From assembly GCA_017940185.1 (NCBI GenBank), contig JAGAZE010000035.1:1-32615 (forward strand): a stretch of DNA of 32,615 bases, read 5' to 3'. Within the stretch, counting starts at the first letter, position 1. Each line of letters starts with the position of its first letter. The position numbers and the translations under genes are program-made. The stretch is from Bacteroidaceae bacterium (GTDB lineage: Bacteria > Bacteroidota > Bacteroidia > Bacteroidales > Bacteroidaceae). This document shows positions 14,231-24,882 of the stretch, piece after piece. The notes below the pieces were generated by a model. The model searched no databases. It was not told where the DNA came from and worked only from the letters and a program-made list of their open reading frames with translations.

Positions 14231-16279
14231 ATGTATACCATTACCGACCTGCGCAGCATGGACACTTTGGAACTGATGCGCATTGCCACCGAATTAGGTG
14301 CTGACTTCAAGAAGACCGACTCTCAGGAGAGTATTATCTACGGCATACTCGACAAGCAGGCCGAGCTGTCGTCGGAGAAATCTGATAAGCGCAGCTCACG
14401 CGCCAAAAAGAAAGAGGCCAAAGCCGAAAAGCCCGCTATGACCACACCTGCCAAAGAACAGACTGAAGCAGGAGATAAGCCACAGCGCAAACGCAAAACG
14501 ATGAAAGCTGAACCGACCGACATCAGCATTGAAGGCATGAGTCCGGAAGAGATCTTGGCTCAGTTTCCGAAACATCGCGGACGCAAAAGCAAGGCAGAAC
14601 TAGCTGCCATAGAGGCCGCCAAAAAGGCAATACAGCAAGACCAAGAAGAAAAAGTAGCCGACGACACAACTGGAATGACTGACCCGGCTGACGACATTTC
14701 GGCAGAAGCATTCGGTACCGAAACTCCACTGACCGACATGCCACTCTTTGCCACTGTGGAGGAACGGGAAAACAATAGCAGGGCTATCGGCGAAGAGCAA
14801 GAAATACCTGTCCATGAAGATGCCTATGACGAATACACGGAAGAAGGTGAAAACGATGAGCAGGAAGAAACGCCGACAGAAAACGCACACGACGACGAGC
14901 TGCTCAGTCGCCTGCAACGCAAGGCACACCAAGAGACACAGACAGAAGAAAACCAAGTGGACGAGCAAGGCGTTTGGATGGGTGACCCTGGCGATGGCAC
15001 CGACTTTATCGTGGTGAACACCATCAACGACGAAAGCGATATGCTGGAACATCCCGGCGGACGGATACGTAATGAATGGCCAGTAACTGATGGAGATGAC
15101 GAGGACTACGAAAAAAGCAACGACAACTTCAACCACTATGCTGAAGAAGAGATCTACACCTTCAACAATCTCAAGACAATTGGCGTACTCGAGTTGGCCA
15201 ACGACGGTTCAGGATTCCTGCGCTCGGGCGACTACAACTATATGCCCTCGCCCGACGATGTGCTGGTAAATCCCCAGATGGTGAAGCGCCTCGGACTAAA
15301 GACTGGCGACGTGGTGGCATGCAAGGTGCGCCCGCCACGCGAAGGCGAGAAATACTACATGATGGACACCATAGAGAAGGTGAACGGATGCAACCCCGAA
15401 GTGCTACGCGACCGCATTCAGTTCGAAAATCTCACACCGCTCTTCCCCGATGAGAAATTCACACTCTGCGGCGACAAAGCCACCACCAATCTCTCTACAC
15501 GCATCGTCGACCTCTTCTCACCCATCGGAAAAGGACAGCGCGCACTCATCGTGGCACAACCCAAGACGGGTAAGACCATACTGATGAAGGATATTGCCAA
15601 TGCCATTGCAGCCAATCATCCCGAAGCCTACCTCATGATGCTGCTCATCGACGAACGCCCCGAGGAGGTGACCGACATGGCACGCACTGTCAAAGCCGAA
15701 GTGATAGCATCAACCTTCGACGAACCTGCCGACCGACACGTAAAGATTGCCACCCTCGTGCTGGAGAAAGCCAAACGGCTCGTGGAGTGCGGACACGACG
15801 TGGTGATATTCCTCGATAGTATCACACGACTGGCACGTGCCTACAACACCGTGAGTCCTACCAGCGGACGCATACTCTCGGGTGGTGTGGAAGCCACGGC
15901 ACTGCAGAAACCCAAGCGCTTCTTCGGCGCTGCACGCAACATTGAGGGTGGAGGATCGCTCACCATCATAGCAACAGCACTCATCGATACTGGTTCGAAG
16001 ATGGACGAAGTGATTTTCGAAGAATTCAAAGGCACAGGCAATATGGAACTGCAGTTGGAGCGCATATTGTCCAATAAGCGAATCTTCCCAGCTGTCAACC
16101 TCGTGGCATCAAGCACACGACGCGACGACCTACTGCAAGATCGCACCACACTCGACCGCATGTGGATACTCAGAAAACACATCGCAGAGATGAATGCCCT
16201 GGAGGCCATGAAGACCATCTACGACCGCATGCAACAGTCGGAAAACAACGAAGAATTCCTAGCCACCATGAATTCATAA
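14231..16279 (+). CDS. rho: Transcription termination factor Rho with large disordered insertion
   Basis: Rho is a hexameric RNA helicase that ends transcription. At 682 residues it is far longer than the 419-residue E. coli protein. Residues 1-45 form the N-terminal helical Rho_N domain ([22 protein letters not shown]). Residues about 46-310 are a low-complexity, highly charged insertion: basic at first ([23 protein letters not shown]), then strongly acidic. The RNA-binding cold-shock domain (about 315-385) and the ATPase domain follow, with Walker A AQPKTGKT (442-449) and the [10 protein letters not shown] block. The insertion is a known trait of Bacteroidales; in Bacteroides thetaiotaomicron the equivalent disordered region has been linked to condensate formation and gut fitness. 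glgP follows after 24 bp. Confidence 0.97.
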   Translation: MYTITDLRSMDTLELMRIATELGADFKKTDSQESIIYGILDKQAELSSEKSDKRSSRAKKKEAKAEKPAMTTPAKEQTEAGDKPQRKRKTMKAEPTDISIEGMSPEEILAQFPKHRGRKSKAELAAIEAAKKAIQQDQEEKVADDTTGMTDPADDISAEAFGTETPLTDMPLFATVEERENNSRAIGEEQEIPVHEDAYDEYTEEGENDEQEETPTENAHDDELLSRLQRKAHQETQTEENQVDEQGVWMGDPGDGTDFIVVNTINDESDMLEHPGGRIRNEWPVTDGDDEDYEKSNDNFNHYAEEEIYTFNNLKTIGVLELANDGSGFLRSGDYNYMPSPDDVLVNPQMVKRLGLKTGDVVACKVRPPREGEKYYMMDTIEKVNGCNPEVLRDRIQFENLTPLFPDEKFTLCGDKATTNLSTRIVDLFSPIGKGQRALIVAQPKTGKTILMKDIANAIAANHPEAYLMMLLIDERPEEVTDMARTVKAEVIASTFDEPADRHVKIATLVLEKAKRLVECGHDVVIFLDSITRLARAYNTVSPTSGRILSGGVEATALQKPKRFFGAARNIEGGGSLTIIATALIDTGSKMDEVIFEEFKGTGNMELQLERILSNKRIFPAVNLVASSTRRDDLLQDRTTLDRMWILRKHIAEMNALEAMKTIYDRMQQSENNEEFLATMNS

Positions 16280-16303
16280 CCCTCATTAGCAACACTATTA
16301 TCT

Positions 16304-18862
16304 ATGAAAATACGTACCAGCTATGCCAACCAACCTCAGTGGCATGAAGTGAATGTGAAATCGAGTCTGCCCACCGAACTGATGTGCCTCGACGAAATGG
16401 CACACAACATGTGGTGGGCATGGAACTACGAGGCACGCAACCTCTGGAAACGCCTAGACGAAGAACTATACGAACAAACAGCACACAACCCCGTGATGCT
16501 GCTATCACGCTTGAGCTACGAACGCAAAGAAGCCATCGTGGCCGACCGATCCATCATGGAACAGGTGCACAACGTGTACAACGCATTCAGAAAATATATG
16601 GATGTGGAACCTGACAACACCCGACCATCGGTGGCCTACTTCAGTATGGAATATGGCATACACCACACACTGAAGATATACAGCGGCGGACTGGGCATGC
16701 TGGCAGGCGACTATCTTAAGGAAGCTTCCGACAGCAACGTCAACCTCTGCGCAGTGGGATTCATGTACAGATACGGATACTTCAGTCAGTCGCTCAACAT
16801 GAACGGTGAGCAGATAGCCAACTACGAACCGCAAGACTTCCACTCACTGCCCGTAGAGCGACAACTCGACGAAGAGGGCAATCCGCTGTTTATCGATGTT
16901 CCCTACCTCGACTACTATGTGCACACCGCTGTATGGCGCGTCAACGTGGGACGCATAAAACTCTACCTGCTCGATACCGACAACGAACAGAACAGCGAAG
17001 CCGACCGCAGCATCACACACACTCTCTATGGCGGCGACTGGGAAAACCGACTCAAGCAGGAGATAATGCTCGGCATTGGCGGCGTGAAGTTGCTGCGCCG
17101 ACTGGGCATCAACCAACAACTCTACCACTGCAACGAAGGACATGCAGCACTATGCAACCTGGAACGGCTGTGCGAGTATATCGACGGCGGAAAAACCTTC
17201 AACGAAGCCATGGAACTGGTGCGTGCAGCCTCTCTCTATACCTGCCACACACCCGTGCCTGCCGGACACGACTACTTCGACGGCGCACTGCTGGGAAAAT
17301 ATCTCACCGGATATGCCGAGCGACTGGGCATAAGCTGGCAAGACTTCATGGGCATGGGACGCACACACACCGACGACGACAACGAGCGCTTCTGCATGTC
17401 GACATTCGCATGCAACACTTGCCAAGCCATCAACGGTGTGAGCAAGTTGCACGGAGAAGTGAGCCAGAAGATGTTTGCACCACTATGGCAAGGCTACTAT
17501 CCAGAAGAAAACCATGTGGGCTACGTCACCAACGGCGTTCACTTCCCCACATGGGCTGCCACAGAGTGGAGAAAACTCTACGGAAAGTATTTTGCCAGCG
17601 ACTTCCTCAGCCGACAGAGCGAAGAGAGCATCTGGCACGCCATCTACAAAGTGCCCGACAGCGAGATATGGACTACACGAATGGCTCTCAAGGAAAAACT
17701 CGTCAGATATATAAAGGAAAAGTTCCGCGCCACATGGCTTAAAAATCAAGGCGACCCCTCGCGCGTGGTGTCGTTGCTGGAACGCATTACCCCCAACACG
17801 CTGATGATAGCTTTCTGCCGACGCTTTGCCACCTACAAGCGGGCTCACCTGCTCTTCACCGATCTGGAAAGACTCAGCCGAATTGTCAACAACCCCGAGC
17901 GTCCTGTACAGTTTATCTTCTCAGGAAAGGCCCACCCCGCCGACGGTGCCGGACAAGGGCTCATCAAACGCATCTTTGAGATAAGCCAACGTCCGGAGTT
18001 TCTCGGAAAAATCGTATTCCTTGAGGACTACGACTTCCAGCTGGCACGCCGACTGGTGTCGGGTGTCGACATATGGATGAACACACCCACACGCCCCATG
18101 GAAGCATCGGGCACATCGGGAGAAAAGGCAGAGATGAACGGAGTGGTCAACCTCAGTGTGCTAGACGGTTGGTGGTATGAAGGTTACCGACCGGGAGCGG
18201 GATGGGCGCTTACATCCAAACGCACCTATGACAACCAAGGATATCAGGACCAGCTCGATGCCGCAACCATCTACGGATTGCTCGAAAACGAAATAATACC
18301 CCTCTACTACGACCAAAACGAACAGGGCTACAGCAGCAAATGGATAGATGTGATAAAAAACTCCATCGCCACCATTGCGCCCCACTACACCATGAAACGC
18401 CAGCTCGACGACTACTACACACGCTTCTACAATCCACTGGCCGACCGACTTGCTCAACTCACCGCCAACGACTGCCGCATGGCACGCGACATCGCTGCAT
18501 GGAAAGAGCGCGTAGCCGAAGTGTGGGACAATATTTCTGTGGTCAACAAAGAAGTGGACATGCCCGAAAGTGGCGTAGCAACAGGAGCACCCTACACAAT
18601 ACACTACACCATCAATGAATGCGGACTCGACGATAGCATCGGGCTCGAACTGGTGTTGCTCAAGGTAGACACAACAGGCACACCACACTACTATGGCGTG
18701 CGTCCCTTCCAACTCATACAACGCGAAGGCGACAACCACACCTTCGAGTGTCGCATCGTGCCCGACAATGCCGGCACATACCACTCGGCAGTGCGTATGT
18801 ATCCTAAAAATCCACTGCTGCCTCACAGGCAGGATTTTGCCTATGTGAAGTGGCTCGAGTAG
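16304..18862 (+). CDS. glgP: Alpha-glucan (glycogen) phosphorylase
   Basis: Releases glucose 1-phosphate from storage or dietary alpha-glucans in the cytoplasm, using pyridoxal phosphate. The 852-residue protein belongs to the GT35 subgroup with an N-terminal DUF3417 segment (residues about 10-120, starting near [17 protein letters not shown]). The catalytic core includes [40 protein letters not shown] and [14 protein letters not shown]. Lys608 in that last block is the predicted cofactor-binding lysine. [12 protein letters not shown] is typical of this subgroup. It begins 24 bp after rho with no terminator between them, so read-through transcription is likely. A strong terminator lies 42 bp beyond its stop. 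Confidence 0.93.
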   Translation: MKIRTSYANQPQWHEVNVKSSLPTELMCLDEMAHNMWWAWNYEARNLWKRLDEELYEQTAHNPVMLLSRLSYERKEAIVADRSIMEQVHNVYNAFRKYMDVEPDNTRPSVAYFSMEYGIHHTLKIYSGGLGMLAGDYLKEASDSNVNLCAVGFMYRYGYFSQSLNMNGEQIANYEPQDFHSLPVERQLDEEGNPLFIDVPYLDYYVHTAVWRVNVGRIKLYLLDTDNEQNSEADRSITHTLYGGDWENRLKQEIMLGIGGVKLLRRLGINQQLYHCNEGHAALCNLERLCEYIDGGKTFNEAMELVRAASLYTCHTPVPAGHDYFDGALLGKYLTGYAERLGISWQDFMGMGRTHTDDDNERFCMSTFACNTCQAINGVSKLHGEVSQKMFAPLWQGYYPEENHVGYVTNGVHFPTWAATEWRKLYGKYFASDFLSRQSEESIWHAIYKVPDSEIWTTRMALKEKLVRYIKEKFRATWLKNQGDPSRVVSLLERITPNTLMIAFCRRFATYKRAHLLFTDLERLSRIVNNPERPVQFIFSGKAHPADGAGQGLIKRIFEISQRPEFLGKIVFLEDYDFQLARRLVSGVDIWMNTPTRPMEASGTSGEKAEMNGVVNLSVLDGWWYEGYRPGAGWALTSKRTYDNQGYQDQLDAATIYGLLENEIIPLYYDQNEQGYSSKWIDVIKNSIATIAPHYTMKRQLDDYYTRFYNPLADRLAQLTANDCRMARDIAAWKERVAEVWDNISVVNKEVDMPESGVATGAPYTIHYTINECGLDDSIGLELVLLKVDTTGTPHYYGVRPFQLIQREGDNHTFECRIVPDNAGTYHSAVRMYPKNPLLPHRQDFAYVKWLE

Positions 18863-18903
18863 TAAGACGGATACGCTCACAACCATCAACCATCACACGG
18901 CAT

Positions 18904-18947
18904 GCCTCGACACTATCGGCCCAACGATAAGTCGAGGCTGCTTTTTT
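18904..18947 (+). terminator. Intrinsic terminator after glgP
   Basis: A perfect 8-bp stem GCCTCGAC (18904-18911) / GTCGAGGC (18931-18938) is followed by TG, C and six T (18942-18947). The loop contains a further short pairing (TATCG/CGATA). It separates the rho-glgP unit from the bat operon. Confidence 0.85.
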
Positions 18948-19008
18948 CGTAAAAGTATCTTAAATTTGTTTGCCATAGTATAAATTTTGACTGTTGCACT
19001 GGGCAAAA

Positions 19009-19041
19009 TTTGCCACTATCGCAACAATCGTTCTATCTTTG
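19009..19041 (+). promoter_or_regulatory. Promoter of the moxR/bat operon
   Basis: TTTG at 19009-19012, a 21-nt spacer and TATCTTTG at 19034-19041 match the Bacteroidetes promoter pattern. The -7 box ends 36 bp before the moxR ATG at 19077. No other good promoter was seen before 28221, so this may drive the whole run. Confidence 0.7.
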
Positions 19042-19076
19042 CTCCACACAAATCAAAGCATAGCAATCTTATCATT

Positions 19077-20072
19077 ATGGACAGCCAATTAGACATCAGC
19101 GCACTGCAGGGGCAGATAGCCTCACAGAGCAGTATGCTCAATGCCCTGCGTTCTGGCATGGAACGCGTCATCGTCGGACAACGACACCTTGTCGACTCTT
19201 TGCTCATCGGACTGCTGAGCGATGGACATATACTGCTGGAGGGCGTGCCCGGACTGGCCAAGACCCTGGCCATCAAGACGCTGGCAAGCCTTGTCGACGG
19301 AAAGTTCGCACGCATACAGTTCACACCCGACCTGCTGCCTGCCGACGTGGTGGGCACCATGATATACTCACAGAAAGACGAGGCCTTCCATGCCAAACAT
19401 GGTCCCATATTTGCCAACTTCGTGCTCGCCGACGAGATCAACCGTGCTCCGGCTAAGGTGCAGAGCGCATTGCTGCAGAGCATGGAAGAACGACAGGTAT
19501 CGATAGGAGACAACATCTTTGCATTGCCATCGCCCTTCCTTGTGATGGCCACACAAAACCCCATCGAACAAGAAGGCACCTACCCACTGCCCGAAGCACA
19601 GGTAGACCGATTCATGCTCAAGGTGGTAATTGGCTATCCCACACTGGAAGAAGAGCAGGCCATCATACGCGAAAACCTGGCAGCACAACTACCCACCGTG
19701 AATGCCACCATCACCACCGACGATATTCTCCGAGCACGCGACGTGGTGAGACAAGTATACATCGACGACAAGATTGCCGCCTACATTGCCAACATCGTAT
19801 TTGCCACACGCTTCCCCGCACAATATGGTCTGCCCGACCTGGTCAGCATGATTTCCTTCGGCGGTTCGCCACGAGCCAGCATCAACTTGGCCAAGGCTGC
19901 ACGCGCCTTCGCATTCCTGCAAGGACGTGGATATGTGGTGCCCGAAGATGTACGCACCATGGCACACGATGTGCTAAGACACCGCATCGGACTATCCTAC
20001 GAAGCTGAAGCCGCAGCACTCACCGCCGAAGACATCGTAAGCAGCGTAATCAATAAAGTGGAAGTGCCTTGA
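19077..20072 (+). CDS. MoxR-family AAA+ ATPase
   Basis: This is a putative chaperone-like ATPase that acts with von Willebrand A proteins. The 331-residue protein carries Walker A in the MoxR form EGVPGLAKT (residues 55-63), Walker B with FVLADEINRAP (about 115-125), and the sensor region FLVMATQNPIEQEGTYPLPEAQVDRF. The ATG at 19077 was preferred over upstream in-frame codons because those lie at or before the promoter. It is the first gene of the moxR-DUF58-bat operon, and its stop overlaps the next start (TTGA). In Bacteroides fragilis the bat genes were linked to aerotolerance; the ATPase is thought to remodel a client at the membrane. Confidence 0.92.
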   Translation: MDSQLDISALQGQIASQSSMLNALRSGMERVIVGQRHLVDSLLIGLLSDGHILLEGVPGLAKTLAIKTLASLVDGKFARIQFTPDLLPADVVGTMIYSQKDEAFHAKHGPIFANFVLADEINRAPAKVQSALLQSMEERQVSIGDNIFALPSPFLVMATQNPIEQEGTYPLPEAQVDRFMLKVVIGYPTLEEEQAIIRENLAAQLPTVNATITTDDILRARDVVRQVYIDDKIAAYIANIVFATRFPAQYGLPDLVSMISFGGSPRASINLAKAARAFAFLQGRGYVVPEDVRTMAHDVLRHRIGLSYEAEAAALTAEDIVSSVINKVEVP

Positions 20073-20944
20073 ACAACACCATCGACATACTACGCAAGGT
20101 GCGAGAAATAGAGATTCGCTCGCGCCGACTCAGCGCCAACATCTTTGCCGGAGCCTACCACTCAGCATTCAAAGGCAGGGGTATGGTGTTCTCGGAGGTG
20201 CGCGAATATGCCTATGGCGACGACATGCGCGACATCGACTGGAACGTCACGGCACGATTCGGACGGCCCTATGTCAAAGTGTTTGAAGAGGAAAGAGAAC
20301 TCACCGTCATGCTGCTCGTCGACGTGTCGGGCTCGCTCGACTTCGGAACCACCATGCGCACAAAGCGACAACTGACTACTGAGATAGCAGCAACGATAGC
20401 ATTCAGCGCACTGGCCAACAACGACAAGACGGGGGTGATATTCTTTTCCGATCATATTGAGAAATACATACCCGCCAAGAAGGGACGCAAGCACGCACTC
20501 TACATCATACGCGAGATGCTGGAAATGCAACCCACAAGTAGCAAAACCGACATCGGGGCAGCACTGGAGTTTCTCAGTCAGGTGATGAAACGCCGATGCA
20601 CCGCATTCCTGCTTAGCGACTTCTACACCACACTGCCCTACGACAATCAACTGATGATGTGCAACCGCAAGCACGATCTCGGAGCTATACAGGTGTACGA
20701 CCGTCGGGCACGGCAACTGCCCAACATCGGCATGATGCACGTGCGCGATGCCGAAAGCGGAGAGACGATGCTGGTAGATACATCGAGCCGACAACTGCGA
20801 CAAGCCTACCGGCAATATGCCGACAAGCTGCAACAGCACACCGTCAGCACCTTCGCACACACAGGCGTCGACTATGTGAGCATCGCCACCGACGACGACT
20901 ACGTGCGACTTCTGAAACGAATGTTTGAACAACGCCGACACTGA
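20069..20944 (+). CDS. DUF58/von Willebrand A protein of the bat operon
   Basis: The 291-residue protein has the DUF58 signature: FAGAYHSAFKGRGMVFSEVREYAYGDDMRDIDWNVTARF at about residues 26-64, followed by the start of a VWA-like fold with a metal-site motif DVSGS (85-89). It is a predicted soluble partner of the MoxR ATPase. The start is unusual: the best N-terminus (NNTIDILRKVREIEIRSR) needs TTG at 20069-20071, which overlaps the moxR stop codon by three bases (TTGA). No ATG is placed to keep the conserved first helix. The coupling makes efficient use of this weak start codon plausible. The next gene follows after 9 bp. Confidence 0.88.
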   Translation: MNNTIDILRKVREIEIRSRRLSANIFAGAYHSAFKGRGMVFSEVREYAYGDDMRDIDWNVTARFGRPYVKVFEEERELTVMLLVDVSGSLDFGTTMRTKRQLTTEIAATIAFSALANNDKTGVIFFSDHIEKYIPAKKGRKHALYIIREMLEMQPTSSKTDIGAALEFLSQVMKRRCTAFLLSDFYTTLPYDNQLMMCNRKHDLGAIQVYDRRARQLPNIGMMHVRDAESGETMLVDTSSRQLRQAYRQYADKLQQHTVSTFAHTGVDYVSIATDDDYVRLLKRMFEQRRH

Positions 20945-20953
20945 ACCGCACTC

Positions 20954-22030
20954 ATGACACACATCAAGCATATCATCCTGCCATTGCTCATTTCCCTGTT
21001 TTGCCTCACGGCAAAAGGACAGGTGAAGGTGGTGCAGCAACTCGACTCCATGGAGATGCTCATCGGCGAGCAAGTCCACCTCACCATCAGCGCCACAGTG
21101 CCTGAAGGAAAAAAGGTGGCTTTTCCCGACTATAGGCAAGGAAGCAACATCGTGCCGGGAATAGAAGTGATAGAGGTGTCGACAACAGACAGACAACCTG
21201 CCGACAACAACCTGCTCACACTATCGAAGACCTACACACTCACCTCCTTCGACGACACGCTATACTACATTCCCGCCCTGCCCGTCGTAGTAGATGGCAA
21301 GCGCTACACAGGAAAGGACTTGGCACTGAAGGTGATGACCGTAGAGGTGGACACCACTGACAAAGAGTCGATGCTAATACCCTTCGGCGTACAGACACCG
21401 CCCACCACCTTTGCTGAATGGCTGCCCGTCATCATTGGCACACTGCTGCTACTGGTTTGCGTGGGACTCACCATCTATCTCTGCCGCCGACTGAAGGACA
21501 ACAAGCCCATTCTCCGACAGATACGCTTCATTCGCCGCGTGCCTGCCCACCAAAGGGCAACCAAAGCACTCCACAAACTGGAACACATCAACCACAGGAA
21601 CACCATGGAGGCGAAGGAATACTACACCCACCTCACCGACATCCTACGCCGCTACCTGGGCGAGCAACAACGCTTCGATGCCATGGAGCGAACCACAGAA
21701 GAAATACTCACCCACCTGCTACGCACTGACATCGGCACACACAACGACACACTGGCTCCGTTGCTGAGAACAGCCGACCTGGTGAAATTTGCCAAATACA
21801 CAGCCAACAACGAACAACGCACACAACATATTCAACAGGCACTGCACTACGTAGAACAAACCAAAGACAACACTGTGCCCATCGAAGAAAAAAAGGTGCA
21901 AGAGTTCACGCCGCAGCAACAACGCTCACAGCGAGTGCGACGCATACTGAAAGGATCCATCACGCTGCTTTGTGTGGCAGCGACAGCAATCGTAGCCTAC
22001 ATCGCATGGCAACTCTATTGGCTACTGTAG
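20954..22030 (+). CDS. Membrane-anchored protein of the bat operon, unknown function
   Basis: The 358-residue protein has a signal peptide (about residues 1-22, LPLLISLFCLTAKGQ). A periplasmic beta-rich domain follows (about 23-150, beginning VKVVQQLDSMEMLIGEQVHLTIS, similar in style to the start of BatD). A transmembrane helix lies at about 157-177. A cytoplasmic helical region with charged residues comes next (RATKALHKLEH...YYTHLTDILRRYLGEQ...DLVKFAKYT), and a last helix is near the C-terminus (about 335-357). Such proteins regularly sit between the DUF58 gene and batA in Bacteroidetes. The cytoplasmic part resembles the tail of BatD, so it may be a BatD paralogue that contacts the ATPase. 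No gene name is firmly established. Confidence 0.75.
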   Translation: MTHIKHIILPLLISLFCLTAKGQVKVVQQLDSMEMLIGEQVHLTISATVPEGKKVAFPDYRQGSNIVPGIEVIEVSTTDRQPADNNLLTLSKTYTLTSFDDTLYYIPALPVVVDGKRYTGKDLALKVMTVEVDTTDKESMLIPFGVQTPPTTFAEWLPVIIGTLLLLVCVGLTIYLCRRLKDNKPILRQIRFIRRVPAHQRATKALHKLEHINHRNTMEAKEYYTHLTDILRRYLGEQQRFDAMERTTEEILTHLLRTDIGTHNDTLAPLLRTADLVKFAKYTANNEQRTQHIQQALHYVEQTKDNTVPIEEKKVQEFTPQQQRSQRVRRILKGSITLLCVAATAIVAYIAWQLYWLL

Positions 22031-22057
22031 CTCACCGTCTATCCCTCTGAAAACATT

Positions 22058-23056
22058 ATGCGCTTCATAGATAAAGAATACTTCCTGCTACTGCTGCTAC
22101 TCATACCATACATAATATGGTACGTGCGCGCGAGCCGCAGTCGCCACGCCACACTGCGCGTAAGCGACATGCGTCCCTACCACACTGTGGGCACCTCATG
22201 GCGCACACGGCTCAGGCATCTGCCGTGGTTGCTCACCATAGCAGCCTACGTACTGTTGGTATGCGTGCTGGCACGGCCACAGACACACACAGCATGGGGA
22301 AAACGAACGGTGGAAGGCATCGACATCATGATGGCCATGGACGTGTCGACAAGCATGCTGGCGCAAGACCTGAACCCCAACCGACTGGAGGCTGCCAAAA
22401 ACGTGGCAGCGGAGTTCATCGCCGGACGACCCGACGACAATATCGGACTCACCGTATTTGCCGGAGAAGCGTTCACACAGTGCCCCATGACCACCGACCA
22501 CCGCGTGCTGCTCAACATGCTACACGACATTCGCACCGACATTGCGGCTCGGGGAATCATCGAAGATGGCACTGCGGTGGGAATGGGACTTGCCAACGCC
22601 GTGAGCCGACTGCAAAACAGTAAAGCGAAAAGCAAAGTGGTTATACTGCTCACTGATGGAAGCAACAACACGGGCGACATCTCACCACTCACAGCCGCCG
22701 ACATCGCAAAAACCATGGGAGTAAGGGTCTATACCATCGGTGTGGGAACCAACAAGACGGCACGCTATCCCATGAGCATAGCAGGCACAATACAATATGT
22801 CACCATGCCGGTCGAAATCGATACCAAGACTCTGAAGGAAATAGCACAAACCACCGACGGCAAATTCTACAGAGCTACCAACACACGCGAACTTAAACAA
22901 ATCTATAAAGACATCGACCAACTGGAGAAGACCAAGATGGAGGTGCGCCACTTCAGCAAGCACTACGAGGCTTACATACCCTTCGCCATGGGTGCCGCAC
23001 TGCTGCTGCTCCTGGCACTGCTGCTCCGACTCACATTGCTACGCACACTACCATAA
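22058..23056 (+). CDS. batA: BatA, von Willebrand A membrane protein
   Basis: The 332-residue inner-membrane protein has two N-terminal helices (about residues 7-23 and 55-72) and a C-terminal helix (about 307-330). Between them is a VWA domain with an intact metal-ion-dependent adhesion site: DVSTS at 95-99, and later LLTDGSNNTGDISP. The last segment before the final helix (YKDIDQLEKTKMEVRHFSKHYE) is typical of Bat proteins. It is very similar in layout to the next gene, indicating an ancient duplication. It probably forms an envelope complex with BatB and the TPR proteins. Confidence 0.9.
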   Translation: MRFIDKEYFLLLLLLIPYIIWYVRASRSRHATLRVSDMRPYHTVGTSWRTRLRHLPWLLTIAAYVLLVCVLARPQTHTAWGKRTVEGIDIMMAMDVSTSMLAQDLNPNRLEAAKNVAAEFIAGRPDDNIGLTVFAGEAFTQCPMTTDHRVLLNMLHDIRTDIAARGIIEDGTAVGMGLANAVSRLQNSKAKSKVVILLTDGSNNTGDISPLTAADIAKTMGVRVYTIGVGTNKTARYPMSIAGTIQYVTMPVEIDTKTLKEIAQTTDGKFYRATNTRELKQIYKDIDQLEKTKMEVRHFSKHYEAYIPFAMGAALLLLLALLLRLTLLRTLP

Positions 23057-23103
23057 GCACACAAACAAACACTCCCCCCACTCTCCTCTTTTCCCTCATT
23101 GCT

Positions 23104-24117
23104 ATGTTCCGCTTCGAATATCCTTACTTCCTCTGGCTGCTACTGCTCATCCCTGTCCTCATACTATTGTGGATACATTGGCGTCGTGTGCGGCAGCGAC
23201 GGTTGCGCGCCTTCGGCGACGATGCACTCGTGGCACAGCTGGCTGAAGGGGTAACGCGCTCGAGACTGACCATTAAGTTTGCACTCGCCACCACAGCGCT
23301 GGCACTCATCATCGTTGCTCTGGCACGTCCACAACTGGGAGCCAAGTTGCAGCACGAGCGACACACGGGAATAGAGGCCATCATTGCACTCGACATCAGC
23401 AACTCCATGTGGGCAAAGGATGTGGCTCCATCACGACTCGACAAGAGCAAGATGATGGTGGAAAACCTCATGGAACACTTCACCAACGATAAGATAGGCT
23501 TGGTGGTCTTCGCCGGGAAAGCATTCACACAACTGCCTATCACCACCGACTACATATCAGCCAAGATGTTTCTGCAGGAAATCAGTCCATCCATGATTTC
23601 GCAGCAAGGCACCGACATTGCGGCTGCCATACGCCTGTCTATGCTCTCCTTCACACAAGAAGAAGACATTGGCAAAGCCATCATACTCATCACCGATGGC
23701 GAAGACCACGAAGGCGAAGCCGTCAAGGCTGCCAAAGAGGCCAAAGAAAAAGGCATACGCGTGTTTATCCTCGGCGTAGGCGATGCCAAAGGAGCCCACA
23801 TACCACTGCCAGGCTCCGATGGCGCATACCTCACCGACAACACCGGAGAGACGGTCATCACACGACTCAACGAGGAAATGTGCAAAGAGATAGCACAGGC
23901 CGGAAGCGGAACCTACATCCACGTAGACAACAGCTCCACAGCACAGCAACAACTCGACAAAGAAATAAGCAAGATGCAAAAGGGAGAAACCGACCAACTG
24001 GTCTACAGCGAATACGATGAGCAGTTTCAAGCCGTGGCACTCTTGGCACTCCTACTGCTCATAGCAGCCTGTCTCATACCATCGAGCAACAACAAGCAGA
24101 AACACACCGAACAATGA
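23104..24117 (+). CDS. batB: BatB, von Willebrand A membrane protein
   Basis: The 337-residue paralogue of BatA opens with MFRFEYPYFLWLLLLIPVLILL. Helices lie at about residues 9-24 and 59-74 and near the C-terminus (about 310-327). The VWA metal site is DISNS (97-101) with LITDGEDHEGEAV later. Both Bat VWA domains thus look active in metal binding. The following gene begins inside its stop region (ATGA at 24114), so the two are translationally coupled. The stop precedes no terminator. Confidence 0.9.
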   Translation: MFRFEYPYFLWLLLLIPVLILLWIHWRRVRQRRLRAFGDDALVAQLAEGVTRSRLTIKFALATTALALIIVALARPQLGAKLQHERHTGIEAIIALDISNSMWAKDVAPSRLDKSKMMVENLMEHFTNDKIGLVVFAGKAFTQLPITTDYISAKMFLQEISPSMISQQGTDIAAAIRLSMLSFTQEEDIGKAIILITDGEDHEGEAVKAAKEAKEKGIRVFILGVGDAKGAHIPLPGSDGAYLTDNTGETVITRLNEEMCKEIAQAGSGTYIHVDNSSTAQQQLDKEISKMQKGETDQLVYSEYDEQFQAVALLALLLLIAACLIPSSNNKQKHTEQ

Positions 24118-24854
24118 AACTACGACATATCCTCACCCTGCTAGCCCTCACCGCCGTCACCCTCTCCGTCACAGCTCAAAGCGAGAACAAACTGCTGCGC
24201 AAAGGCAATAAGGCATACAAGAAGGATAACTTCAACAAAGCTGAAGAATACTACCGCAAAGCACTGGCACTCAATGCCGACAACCATCGAGCCACCTACA
24301 ACCTCGGATGTGTGACCATGGCACGGCAGGCACAGCAGGGAGCTGACTCCATAGCAGTGGACTTCTTCGTAAAAGCAGCACACGGACAAAAAGACAAACG
24401 GCTAAAAGCACAGGCGTTCCATAACTTGGGAATCATACACCAACGACACGAAAACTACCCGTCGGCTATCGATGCATACAAGCACACACTGCGACTCACA
24501 CCCGACAACTTCATAGCACGCTACAACCTCGAATTGTGCAAACGACTGCTCAAAAAGCAACAGCAACAGCAAAATCAACAGAACAATCAGAACCAACAAC
24601 AGCAAAACAAAAAGAACAAAGACAAAAACAACGATAATAACCGACAGAATAAAAAACAGCAAGACAACAATAACGGCAACAACAATCAGAACAAACAGGA
24701 CAATCAGCAGCCGCAACCCAGCAAAGGACAGATGAGCAAAGACAATGCACAACAGATGCTCAATGCGGCAGTACAGGATGAGAAAAACACACAACAGCGC
24801 ATGCAGAAAGCGCGACGGGCGCAAGGCACAGGAAGCAACCGCAAAAATTGGTAA
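24114..24854 (+). CDS. batC: BatC, periplasmic TPR protein with Gln/Asn/Lys-rich tail
   Basis: The 246-residue exported protein has a signal peptide (MKLRHILTLLALTAVTLSVTAQ). TPR motifs follow at about residues 25-140 (GNKAYKKDNFNKAEEYYRKALALNADN, AFHNLGIIHQRHENYPSAIDAYKHTLRLTPDN). The second half (about 145-215) is a low-complexity run of Gln, Asn, Lys and Asp, likely disordered. The start overlaps the batB stop. The next gene begins 28 bp after its stop. TPR proteins of the Bat set are thought to be scaffolds in the periplasm for the VWA proteins. Confidence 0.88.
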   Translation: MKLRHILTLLALTAVTLSVTAQSENKLLRKGNKAYKKDNFNKAEEYYRKALALNADNHRATYNLGCVTMARQAQQGADSIAVDFFVKAAHGQKDKRLKAQAFHNLGIIHQRHENYPSAIDAYKHTLRLTPDNFIARYNLELCKRLLKKQQQQQNQQNNQNQQQQNKKNKDKNNDNNRQNKKQQDNNNGNNNQNKQDNQQPQPSKGQMSKDNAQQMLNAAVQDEKNTQQRMQKARRAQGTGSNRKNW

Positions 24855-24882
24855 ACTCACCAACCTCGACACACACCACAAA

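Noticed and set aside
20162-21196. Long minus-strand open frame (344 codons)
   Set aside because: It lies opposite the DUF58 and following gene, both of which have recognisable motifs and tight operon spacing. It is an antisense shadow of C-ending codon usage. The same reasoning rejects the frames opposite gldE (5165-6487).
24745-24882. Longer start for the BatD-BatE protein
   Set aside because: It overlaps the end of batC in another frame and hides the signal peptide beginning at 24883.
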